NCBI GenBank assembly: GCA_019155185.1
Contig: CM032807.1
Coordinates: forward strand, 12,428,700 to 12,492,699
Reading direction: 5' to 3'
Length of the DNA: 64,000 nt
Origin: Beaufortia kweichowensis
Taxonomy: Eukaryota; Chordata; Actinopteri; Cypriniformes; Gastromyzontidae
Both the position numbers and the translations under genes were made by a program. Below are positions 36,210 to 46,610 of this stretch, piece after piece. Every line of letters starts with the position of its first letter. Position 1 is the stretch's first letter. Below the pieces are notes generated by a model. That model worked only from the letters and a program-made list of their open reading frames with translations. It ran no database searches and was not told the origin of the DNA.

Positions 36210-39200
36210 CTGTTAGAAAATATGCTTTAGTTAAATTGAATAGGAATACAAATAAACTAAAATAGTGTTTTGACAACTTACAATTTTATTTTATGAAATT
36301 TAACTTTTTTAGGTCATTTTAATATATGCATTATCTTATCTTTTTAAGTCTATACAATATTATATATCTTAGAACTCTCACATTCATTAGCTGCAGGGTG
36401 GACTACTGCAATATACTCTTGTAAGGTACTAAATCTTTACACTGGCTTTTAGTCATATTGAGGAATTGATTTAAAAGTGCTATTATTTGTTTAAGAGCTA
36501 CTATCACTCAATGGCCGACTGCAATCTGAATACGTTGCAGATATGCTTGTAGGACATAAACCTAACAGACCTCTTAAATCATAAGTATGGCGTCAGCTAA
36601 AAAGGCCTAGAGTTTTCTTCAAACATGGCGAGACAGCATTTTACCATTATTCCACCCACAGATCTCAGTTGAGATGGCAGTCAAATCCCAGAATGAAGAC
36701 TGGGAAGACTGAATATTTTTCTTTGTGTATTTGCTGACCAAACACTGTGATCTCTATACTCAGACTGTGCTGCATTATTTTATTTCAGTGTATGTATCGT
36801 TTATTTATTTTCATACATTTTACTGTAATGAATAATGTGTATGTGATTCTTACTTTTGTGTTCCACAAAAGAAGATATTTTGCAAACTGCTGGTTACAGG
36901 CACCCATTGACTTCCATTGTACCCTGTGTCCATACTATAAAAGTGAATGGGTGCCGGTAACCAGCGTTTTGCAAAATATCTTTTTCTGTGTTCTGCTGAA
37001 GCAAGAAGGTCATATAGGTTTGACATGACATGAGGGTGAGTAAATAATTAAATAATTGTTATTTTTTGGTGAACTATCCCTTTAAGTTATCATAGTGTAC
37101 AATGTGTTATATGAAAAAGCTGTTTTGTCATCTGTAACTTTAAAAAATTTACTTACAAAAAATTTAAAAAACGTAAAATATATTTTTCCCCTTTGATATC
37201 TAATAAATTAATATTAATACATTATGGTTTTGATGTATGTTTTCTAACATACACCAATGCAATAAGGCAGATAAGCATTTTGGGGTGGGAGGGTATAATA
37301 CTTTATCCAACAATTAGATTGTCTAATGTAAACTAGTTATTGGACACTGTTTGTGAAAAGTGCCAGAATTTTTTTTACACAAGCAATCCATTCAATACAA
37401 AACCTGCTGTTTCTCACCAGTATCATTTACACACTTAACAAGATTTCAGAGAAGTCAGACCTGATATTACAGGCGAGTTCAGTGAAGGTGGGTCTTTCTC
37501 GTGGGTCGTAGCTCCAGCAGCGGGTCATGAGTGAGTACAGGGCAGGAGGACACTGCTCGGGTTTGGGCAGCCTGTTGCCCTGCTCCAGCTGATTTATCAC
37601 ATCACGGTTGTCCAGCCAATGGAACGGCTGTTTACCGTGACTCATGATCTCCCACATGCACACAGCTGCATTACATCAACACAAGAGGATAAGCAAACAT
37701 AAAAATTATTTCTGTTTTTCTTCTATTTTCTTTATACAAAACAAATGTAAATAAAAAAAATCTAAATACTTCTCATACTGATCAAAGTTGCATATACCCA
37801 CTATAAAATATTAGCACTCAAGTGCTATACATTTTTACTATTTCTTTCTATTTCCTGAGATCCCTTTATAGTGTTTGCAAAGTTGTTTTTCATCCAAACA
37901 GTATTTTACATCTAAACATCCTCTTCACATGTTCAATTCATTCCCATTTTAAAATGATTTTTTTAACATTGTACCAAGCACAGCTGCAATATGTTCAAAG
38001 CTGCAGAATCGTGATGAAAATGAGAGACAGTTAACAGTCTGATAATTTATACAAATTAAGTTTATATTATCAGTGCATGGATAACCATGAGAAAGCAGAA
38101 AATTCGATTCAATACTTTTCATAAAATTAATTACTGTACGTGCCCTCTTTAAGTACTTTAAGATTATCTATAAAGAGCAATGCTAAACATTTTAGAAATG
38201 ATTTGTGTTTTATATGTCTTTCATATACATTAGCATTACAAAAACATATTTTTAAAAGTTACAATATTGACGAACTCTGTCAACGGGCTGTCTGTATAAA
38301 ATAATGAAGCACTAATGCTTTTGGCTAACCTTTAAATCTAATGATTCACTGTTATTCACTTACCAAACATCCACACATCACTAGCTGCGGTGAAGCGGCG
38401 AAAGTTAATGGATTCAGGAGCCATCCATTTAATGGGTAAACGGGTAACAGATGCTGCAGATATAATGCAAGACGATAAGATGTTTATATGATTACTAAAC
38501 ATAATACAACCGATAAAACAGAACATATTTGAAAAGATTTGCATAATGTGACATTATAATATATTTTAATATATGCTTTATTTCTTTACCTTTATAATAT
38601 TCCTCATCCTCTATGTATCTGGACAGACCAAAGTCACCCAGCTTCACACATTCAGGTGTAGCAACAAGCACATTTCGTACAGCTATGTCTCTGTCGATCA
38701 CGCACAGAATCACAAATAACAAAGAAAAAAAAGGATTTAGTTCAGTATTGTAAATATTTTGAGTGATGAGAAGTCTCTTACTGAATTCTGTACTGAGAGT
38801 GACAGTGGATTCTGGGTAACATTAATAGTAATGGTCTCACCGGTGCACCATGTTTATTCCCTGTAGGTAAACCAGAGCTTTGCAAATTTGTAGGCTGAAG
38901 AGAACTAGTGTCATGCTGCTCAAACTCTGCTGATTTTTTGTCAGGTATTTTCCCAGCTAAAAGTACACAAAAATTAAAGAAAGATTAGTATATATTAGTA
39001 TATATAACAGTACATATTTTTAGGCCCCGTGATGACACCCCTGTTTGCATTAACTGTATTTAAAAAAATGTTTTTGGTATTTGTATTGGTATTGGATTTT
39101 TTTGCTTGTATATATTTTGTATCCATTGGTTGTTTCAGTCTATTCAGGCATTATTTTTGTCATACGCACATAATATTTTAATTTTTGTAATTTAATACAC

Positions 39201-42200
39201 AGTCAGAAAATGTTTTTTTTTCTGATTTATTTCAGGTTTTTGTTTTTCACACACAGAATCACAAAACACCGCTTTAAAAGTTTAATTGTTTTACATACAC
39301 AACGATAAGATGACATGAAGAGCAAAAGGAAATGTTTATTTCTTGTCTCCTACTTACTAGAAATTTTATTATATTTTCATTATATTTTATAGATATTTCA
39401 TTATCTCACATTTCTCATTAAATCATCCAAAACAACTGACTTACTACAATGCTATCTACATTAATTATAGATTTAAACTTTTATACAAAGTTGATACTTA
39501 AATGAAAGAGCTATAAAGGAGCAATAAAATTATCTTTTGGGGTCTATTATTTGATTGGTCAAACTGGTTCTTCTGCACTGGTTGTGATGATTCATTCAGT
39601 TCATTCAAACTTGTAAACCATCACAACCGTTTTTACAGTATCGTAAATGGTACCAGAGCCTTATATATGGCATTCCCCTAATTGAGTTTGCTAGATCAAT
39701 CACTGCACGTCTTGCAAATGGAATTGCACTATAGATTGAAAGAGTATCCATACCATTTGGATTTTATTGGTTTAATTTAAAACTTATGTAAACTCATCTA
39801 TCTCGTATAATTTAATACCACACCTCCCAAAATAATCACTCACAGTGACAACAATATTGGCCCTGCAATTTCCCAAAAGATGTGTTTCGTCGTACTGTAT
39901 AGTGTGTTATCAATCTAGTATAAAATAATAACATCCAGCATTCATCACCAGAGCTGCTTACCTCCCCATGCTGACACATCTCCATAACAATCCACACAGG
40001 GTCTTCCTCAATAACACCTATTAGTCTCACTATGTGTGGATGATCCAGTTTTTTCATGATAACTAGATGAGAGAGATGTTATGTTATGTAGATGTTATGT
40101 TAGAGATGTTATGTTAGCTGAGATATGTACAAAATAATTTTATAAGTTTTCATATTTGGGTGAACTATTATTCAGAATGGCTATTCCTGTAGTGGAATTT
40201 TCACCATCAGAGGAGATGCAAAGTATGTTATAATAATATTTTTAAAGCTGTTCAGTCAACGATGAGTGGCTGATGAGTAATTTCAATTCCTCAGTCACTT
40301 ATGATCATAATATATACTTGACGTTTCATTCTCATACCTGCTTCACCCACAAACTTCTCTCTGACATCAGGAGCACATTCCTTACAAGTCTTTACTGCAA
40401 CACTGATCTTCTCTCCATTCTAATAAAAACAATTATTTACATTTAGGTTCTTTATAATTACAGTATTTGCAATTAGTTTCTTTATATTGCATGTCTGAAC
40501 AACACAGTTTCTGTAAAGCTGCTTTGAAATAGCGCTTTAGAAAATATACTGAAATTGAACTGAACTACCAAAACAGGAAAGTTTATGACTTTATCAATCA
40601 CAAAAAAATCCTCATAATAGTTAAGATAAGTTACTGAAATTATTTGATAATCATACTGTAAGACAATATACAAGACTGAAATATAAATAGAAAAACATTA
40701 CATATAAAAATTTACAAGTTACATGTTCACACTTGCCTTTTTCTGATAAACTCCTTCATGAACTTCTCCAAAAAACCCTTCACCCAGCATATGCTTCAAG
40801 ACAACATCTTTCCTTGAGAGTCCAACCTTTGCTATAAATGGAAATTTTACACAAAGTGTAAAACAAAAACAACTGAGAGTGTATATCCCTGTTTTTGGTA
40901 CAAAGAACAATTTTCTTCACATACCAGGTGGTGGCGGCTTTACGTCTGGGATTTCACAGTATATATCAGAGTCTGAAAGATGAAGTTATTATTATTATTA
41001 TTATTAGATATTATTTATTTTCTAGGAAAGTTATTTTAACAGAGCATATCAAGCTGAACGGAAGAATGTGACTTTGCTGTGAGTGTAAATAAATATGAAT
41101 TTGCTACTCACTGCTGTATCTGAAGGTTTCTTTTTGGTTTCTAACAATGGAAAAGAACAACATTAAGAAAACATACATACATAAACTAAATAATTTAATA
41201 TTGTGAATGGTATTATGTTCTATATGCATGCGAAGATCCATTATAGTTAATGCAACCAAAAATATCCCATGTGATTTTTTTTAAGGAAATGTATGTCATT
41301 GAGTTAAAGTTTTTATTAATTTTCTTTGTCTTTTGTAGTTCTGAGGCAAAACACATGACTGTAAGGAATGTTGATGTACTCACCCGGAGGGAATTTCAGG
41401 AAGAGAGTTGCGCAACGGCACACCTATGACAGGGAAGATAAATCTCATTCTCCAATATTATAAGATGTGGCAATTCCCACACTTGCATTAATTATAAAAG
41501 ATTCAAAACGTAAATTCTATTATTAGATAAAAGTGAAGACTTTCAGATATTTATCTCAGAAAATAATCACTGCTTCTAAAAAAACTCCCACAAACTCTTT
41601 AAAAAAAGTCTGGATGACATCTGGATGCGTAGTTGGGACTTACCCTGAGATTTAGTTTTATTCGGTCCAGCTATCAAAGAAGAGTCTGTTTTGATTACCA
41701 ATCGACAGTAGCCGTCAATCAGATCTGCCATGTTTTCTGCGATGGCCAGCGATGCTACGCTGATCGAGAGATTCTAAGAATGCAAAAAGGTCACAGCAAG
41801 TTTAGCAAAAAAAACACCATTGTGTGGATATGTTTTATAGTCTGATACTCAAGTGAGAACTTTCACACCTGTCTGGCACCCTCAATTTCGATAAGTAACA
41901 TTGTTCTGCCATCAGTTTGTGCATTAAACTTGATGCTTCGGAGCTGTTTATATTCAGCAAGAAAGACCGGCTGGACAAAAGAGGACAAAGTAAACTTTTA
42001 AAGCAACATTTAAAACCTATTAATTATAATAATTTTTTATACCATTTGATTGAAAAATTTATATAAATAGGAAGTTGCTGACCGTGGAGTCTGCTTTTGT
42101 GCGTTGACGGATGCCTTTTGGACCTATGACTAAATCCACTGCTAGACTCCAACCTTGCTGAGTAAATAAAGAAGAAACATGAAGTGTCACTAAATCTGAT

Positions 42201-44347
42201 ACAATATAGATCTGTTCATTTTCAAGCATGATCATGAGAAGGAAAGACTGATGGTGGTACCATGTGGAACTTACCACTAGTTCACAGGGGAAGGCTTCCT
42301 CTTCAATGTTGGAGAATTCTCCAAAAGTTTCAAAGAACTTTATCATACACTCATCTTCTTTCAGAAGAGAATATTGCTGAAACGTCTGCTGGATAAGCTT
42401 CCTTAACTGCTTAGGCTGTTGAAAGCAAAAGTTCAGATGTTGAATTTCCATTGAATTGTGTTAAACTCTCATTAGTTGAGTGTCAATTATTTGTATGTAT
42501 TTATAAGATTTTAACTCTATTCATAAAACAGTTGAGAGGGACTAAGATTTATCAAAAACCAACACAGTCTCTGAATTCGTACAGTATTTTACAAGGTGGC
42601 TTAATTTTTATGAATTAGTTTAAAGTTATTTGTGCGTATTTATTGACGTTAGGGTTGGGGTAGGCCTTACTTTCCATTACTTTTCCAGTAATCGTATGTT
42701 TTTGTACACTCTAAAAAAGGATGTGTTATTTTTTAACACATTTTTTGTGTTATGCTGTTTAACACATAATGTGTCATTTTGTGTTAAATACATAAAAGGG
42801 ACAACACATGTTGAGTTGAAAGTAACACAAGTTGAGTTAAAAGTAACACAAAATGTGTTGTTTTTAAATTAACACAAAGATGTGTCTAGTTAGGGACAAC
42901 ACATCTGTGTGTTGTCCCTAACTAGACACATCTTGTGTTATTTTTAATCTGTTTTTAGATCATGAATTAGCCACCTCGTAAAACTTTCCAAATATGAGGT
43001 AAATATTAATACAAGTTAGAGAATTTAGGTCTGAGGGACATCTGAAGAGTAAATGATATATGCCAAATTTACATTATTGGTTTAACAGATCATAAAAGAG
43101 TAATATGATTTTTTGCTGTGGCTTTAAATGAAGATTTAAAATGTCTGTTGCATAAAATAGTGGAAAACAAAAGATGTCCATGAAGCATAAGCTTAACCTT
43201 CATACTGTCTATAAGTCCCTTAGGAAAGAAGAGGTCCAGACCAACATCTTTTCTAAAAAAAAGAGAAAAAAACAAGTAAAAGCATAAAAAGTAAAGCATA
43301 TTTGCCACTATACTCTTCTTATGTAAATGATTTTAATGGAAAAAACTTACTCCAACAGGTCAAAATTTGTCTTTTTCTCTAGGCCTTTGGCATTCATGTC
43401 TTTATAAAACCGCCTGAAAACAGAAAACCCACACATGTAGCAATGATTCAATATGACAATTAAACTATTTAATACGACAATAAACCAGGAAAACTCTAAA
43501 ACTAATGCAAATTTTGCATGGTGTTCTTTACCTGATCTCTAAACAGCCCAGCTGAAGTGCCATTCCATCGCTGACTTTGTTAGCATGATACTGCATGTAG
43601 TCACTCCTTACCTGCAACACATTATGAACAGTTGCTCAAAAAAACTACACAGTCACACCGAAGAAGACTGAGGATATCTGGAAATGTTTGCTGACCTGTT
43701 GATAGAAATATAACAAGAAGGTTCTGTCTTCTTTTAACCTTTTCATGTAATTAGCAGGAATGTAGCGAATTCTAAGGTCATATCTGAAACAAGACACACA
43801 CACAAATATTAAAGTACAGATTACAGATCAAAACAGACATCTTATTGAAATGAAGAAAGTGTACAGTGTAGATACAAGATGCAAGTCTCATGTACCTCCA
43901 TTCAGCTTCTGCGTGATGGCTCTCGTACCGCTGTTCCACCTCTCCTACAGTGAGATCTGGATGAAGCCAGTGGAGCTCCTCAGATTTGAGGTGTTTGAGT
44001 CTCAACCCAAAGCAGCCTGGGTTCTGCACATTCGGGCCTAAGCGTCCACTGTTCAAAATAGACTGGATGATGGTCTGATGGAGAATGAGAACACCAATTG
44101 TTCAAATAATTTATTCCAACATTAATACTATGATGTAGTCCTGCTGATGAGTTACCTTGATCTGCCATGAGCTGTCACATTTGACCAGTTTAAAGTTCTT
44201 GCTGAGATTATTGCTGCTACTGAAGCACACTTTGATGATCTTCACAGGACCACCTTCTCCAACAGGACCCAGGTCGGGGCTCTTGATGCCCCCATCCCAG
44301 TCCTGGGTTGGTACCTTCCAGGAAAGGGTCGTTGTATCACCAGCCAT
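33372..44347 (-). CDS. ptk2b: Protein tyrosine kinase 2 beta / PYK2 (30 coding exons, complete)
   Basis: Coding exons from the start downward: 44347-44156, 44074-43896, 43783-43696, 43611-43532, 43413-43351, 43252-43198, 42415-42275, 42157-42083, 41970-41869, 41773-41644, 41423-41384, 41140-41112, 40972-40925, 40831-40737, 40419-40338, 40062-39962, 38956-38841, 38690-38590, 38453-38364, 37665-37461, 36209-36101, 35997-35938, 35788-35666, 35536-35387, 35025-34990, 34838-34814, 34708-34662, 34303-34169, 34068-33988, 33611-33372. They sum to 3018 bases, 1005 residues plus stop, against about 1009 in human, and every junction keeps phase. The product is a cytoplasmic tyrosine kinase that relays calcium, integrin and receptor signals. 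Landmarks: FERM domain; Y396 in SDIYCEIPD (Src-SH2 site, human Y402); glycine loop GEGFFGEV (424-431); K449; HRD 538-540; DFG 558-560; activation-loop Y570-Y571; Pro-rich EPPPKPSR; FAT domain from about 855. One intron uses GC-AG. Confidence 0.95.
35160..35345 (+). mobile_element. Decayed Tc1-like transposase fragment in a PTK2B intron
   Basis: Read on the plus strand, the segment gives NPIKDLWDDM followed by a stop, then DPIDAFVSVRGNSQSLLRKV and KAV. This matches the C-terminal end of Tc1-like transposases (consensus form NPIE-LWD-L ... LP-R---V). Most of the gene is missing, the frame is broken, and the third catalytic acid of the DDE set (Glu of NPIE) reads Lys. It lies between the PTK2B exons at 35387 and 35025. 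Confidence 0.6.
36380..36725 (+). mobile_element. L2-like LINE reverse-transcriptase relic in a PTK2B intron
   Basis: Fragments on the plus strand read RVDYCNILL, then a LHWL-type block, KPNRPLKS, and RVFFKHGETAFYHYSTHRSQLRWQ. These are the ordered landmarks of the end of L2/CR1-type reverse-transcriptase proteins (DYCNSLL ... LHWLPV ... GE-AFS--AP-LWN-LP). Stops and frameshifts break it. It sits antisense in the intron between PTK2B exons at 37461 and 36209. Confidence 0.6.
36850..37085 (-). repeat. AAAGGGATAGTTCACC dispersed element with internal fold-back
   Basis: The right end reads GGTGAACTATCCCTTTAA, so the element is inverted relative to other copies. The interior has a long imperfect inverted repeat: GATATTTTGCAAACTGCTGG and onward (36873-36915) pairs with the segment ending AGCGTTTTGCAAAATATC (36945-36992), including GGCACCCATTGACTT against AGTGAATGGGTGCC. 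Confidence 0.65.
37461..40831 (-). CDS. ptk2b: PTK2B exons for the tyrosine kinase domain
   Basis: Seven exons (40831-40737, 40419-40338, 40062-39962, 38956-38841, 38690-38590, 38453-38364, 37665-37461) encode residues about 408 to 671. All catalytic elements are present: GEGFFGEV, the VAVK lysine, HRDIAVRN, DFG, activation-loop EEYYKAS, the substrate-binding block RLPIKWMAPES, and the C-lobe DVWMFAVCMWEI. Nothing suggests inactivity. The first intron of this block starts with GC rather than GT (AAAAAG|GCAAGT). Confidence 0.95.
40485..40567 (+). repeat. L2-type LINE 3' tail fragment
   Basis: CTGTAAAGCTGCTTTGAAAT, AGCGCTTTAGAAAATATACT and GAAATTGAACTGAACT resemble the widespread fish retroelement tail (TGTAAAGCTGCTTTGA ... 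AAGCGCTATA-AAATAAA-TTGA). It lies in the GC-AG intron of PTK2B. Confidence 0.55.
40925..41423 (-). CDS. ptk2b: PTK2B linker exons with the autophosphorylation site
   Basis: Three small exons (41423-41384, 41140-41112, 40972-40925) encode the FERM-kinase linker. The last carries SDIYCEIPDVKPPPP. The tyrosine (residue 396 here, Y402 in human) is the autophosphorylation site that recruits Src. The PPPP stretch could bind SH3 domains. The linker is shorter than in human, which accounts for most of the offset in numbering. Confidence 0.9.
41644..44347 (-). CDS. ptk2b: PTK2B exons for the FERM domain
   Basis: Ten coding exons encode residues 1 to about 368. The start ATG at 44347 opens MAGDTTTLSW; a splice acceptor at 44401-44400 precedes it, so upstream exons are 5' UTR. 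Recognisable blocks are KNFKLVKCDSSWQIK, CFGLRLKHLKSEELHWLHPD, YDLRIRYIPANYM, EDRTFLLYFYQQVRSDYM, GMALQLGCLEIRRFYKDM, GLDLFFPKG, QTFQQYSLLKED, VDLVIGPKGIRQ and AENMADLIDGYCRL. In this family the FERM domain targets the kinase and inhibits it in cis. The first 40 residues diverge from mammals. Confidence 0.93.
42705..42952. repeat. AACACA-rich hairpin MITE
   Basis: The segment opens TACACTCTAAAAAAGGATGT and is filled with alternating AACACA and TGTGTT words. It ends in a near-perfect hairpin: arm 42871-42903 pairs with 42908-42939 over about 32 bases around a 4-base TCTG loop, with one base bulged. It lies in the PTK2B intron between exons 43198 and 42415. Confidence 0.65.
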
Positions 44348-44399
44348 CCTCAAGTAACACCCTCAAAGATATCACCACACCATCACTCTATCATTTTAT
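44156..44399 (-). CDS. ptk2b: PTK2B first coding exon with 5' UTR
   Basis: The acceptor ACTTTTGCAG precedes 44399. The first 52 bases are 5' UTR with two tiny upstream frames (ATG ATA GAG TGA and ATG GTG TGG TGA). The main ATG is at 44347-44345. The donor is ATCAAG|GTAACT. Confidence 0.7.
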
Positions 44400-46514
44400 C
44401 TGCAAAAGTATATGTATCAGAGTGTGTTTACATGTTTCATTTTAAGAAAACTAATAAAGCATTAAACTGTATGATCACTGAATAAACATCAAATAGCAAA
44501 AAACAAATCTACTATTGTAAACCCGTAACCATGGTGTTGCTAGCCCAATGCTCCACCCATTACGCTTGTACAGCAATCCTCCTCATAAAGTTGCAACCAT
44601 ACATTTTAAAAAAGTAGCTCTAAAAGGACCCATAAGCATAACACCCAACATCCTTTTACTTTGAAATGTCCTTTAAAATCAGTTAGACCAAACTTTACAC
44701 TGTTTACTCAAACACTGGTTTGATTGTGTTCGTATGCTTACCTAAACATGTTCAAGCACACCCCATTGATTGTATTTTTGCTCATCTTAGCTCAGCACTT
44801 TAAAGAAATTGATTCCTTGAGCAGATACAGAATTGATGAGAGTGGGATATAAAATTCTGTTCTGAGATCAGTGAGCTTTTGACACAATTTCTAAAAGCAT
44901 TGAAAGATGTTACAGGCTGTATGTGTATTCTTTCTTGTTGTTTTGTTTGCCTGAGGCAATGAATTCCTAGAGGTAAAGCTACATGTCTTTTAAACTCAGT
45001 CAAGCCTGACTGTGCTACGCTACCTGTATTTATGCCCCAAACAGGTATTGTGCAATGTATACTGTATATGACTAATAGTAATACATTTGTGTGCTCCTGC
45101 ATTTAAAAGACAGAGATTAACTATAATCTGTTATGTTATTGTTCAAATTAGTCTTAAATAGAAATAAAAGAGTATCAGCTTCATTTGGTTTAAGTTTTAG
45201 GTCTTTTAAAGACAGCAGACACATTTTCTGGAACATGAATGAGGCTTCACCTATATAAAGTTGACACTGTTTTCATTGTTAGATTAGTTTGTTAAAAAAA
45301 ATCAGAAGAAACATCAGTCTATCAAACTAAATGAGTTGAGTGGTTGTTTTTTGTGAAGCTCTGAAATGGTTAATCGACTGCTGATAACAACTGTGTGGGA
45401 TTTGACCTTTAGAGGTTTTAATTTTTTGCAAGCCAACACTAGCTCAGAGCAGACACAGAGAAAACACAACTTCTGTAGCACAAGGGTGGAGTCCTACTCG
45501 AAAACAGGTCAAATATCTGAAAAAAGGAATTTGAGGTACAGTTTTAATTGCTTGTCTTTTATTAGACTTCAATGGGTGAATTCATTACATCAATTTCCAT
45601 GTTTTCTCATCTATACACAGTAGTATATCACTATGCCTTGATTGAGAGCATAACAAATTAAACTCGTTTGATGTTTATAATACAAAAAAAAAAAACTCGG
45701 TAAGAAAAAAACATGGGTGTGGTAGATTGATGATGTCATCAGGTTATCCTGTAATAAGTGGGGTCCACTAGAAAACAGAAGTATGAAGATATGTCTTCTA
45801 TGGTCCAAACTTTGGGCCTAGGGTAGGCCTTATACATTATACATTAATACTACTTAACATTAAATAAACAATGTTTTCTCATCCAATATCAGCTCCACCT
45901 GGATTAAGCACAAGGTGCGCTTTAAAAATGCCTGACATTTATTACATAATTGTTGGTGATTTATCGCAACACAAACCTCTTAACCCAAAACAAACAAACT
46001 ACGGAGGTACTATACTAGGTTACTTTGTAGCAGCCAACGCCAATCAAAGAAAACTAAGTAGCTAGTTTAAGGTTTAAAAATAACAACCCATTTACACTTC
46101 ATCAATAGCTTAAAAAGTTAAGGTAGAATGCACTGTTGATTCCTAGAAAGCGCTATATAAAAGAAAACCGTCCGGACACAGAATCTCCACACGCCCCGTA
46201 TACACACAGGAATGCGCGCACACGTAACTGTACCTGCGCAGACTTGCCTTACTTTTACTCAACTCATACACACACACAACACACAGATTGATCTAAAATC
46301 ATATTAAAGCAAATCATGTCTTTCACTGTGTTGTCTTATGAACGTAATACGACTTTGTAAATCGTGAATTAATAACAGGTTGTAGAATATTGTAAGGAGT
46401 GCTTACAATAGAATTAAATCAACGATTAGACATTATTTGTTTAAATCAAACAACTCGATGGACGTTTTTCCAAACGCTCTTAACGCTGCAATCATTTATA
46501 GGTTGCTTACTAAC
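44400..46514. other. Probable PTK2B 5' UTR intron
   Basis: No coding exon was recognised. CpG density rises at about 46170-46230 (CCGTCCGGAC, AATGCGCGCACACG) before the presumed first exon, so an alternative promoter there is possible. Confidence 0.35.
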
Positions 46515-46610
46515 CTTGCAAAGTTGCGCCCTTGGGATTTTCCTATTCCCTTAAAGTTCCCGTTCAAAGTGCAGCTCTCAGAGTCAGGTAGATGAGGAGC
46601 GCGCGTGAAG
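46515..46610 (-). promoter_or_regulatory. Candidate PTK2B first (5' UTR) exon and promoter
   Basis: On the minus strand TTTGCAAG|GTTAGTAAG (donor at 46514-46513) would end a non-coding exon that splices to the acceptor at 44401-44400. The sequence just upstream on the minus strand is GC-richer, with GCGCGC at about 46598-46605. The transcription start is not defined. Confidence 0.35.
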
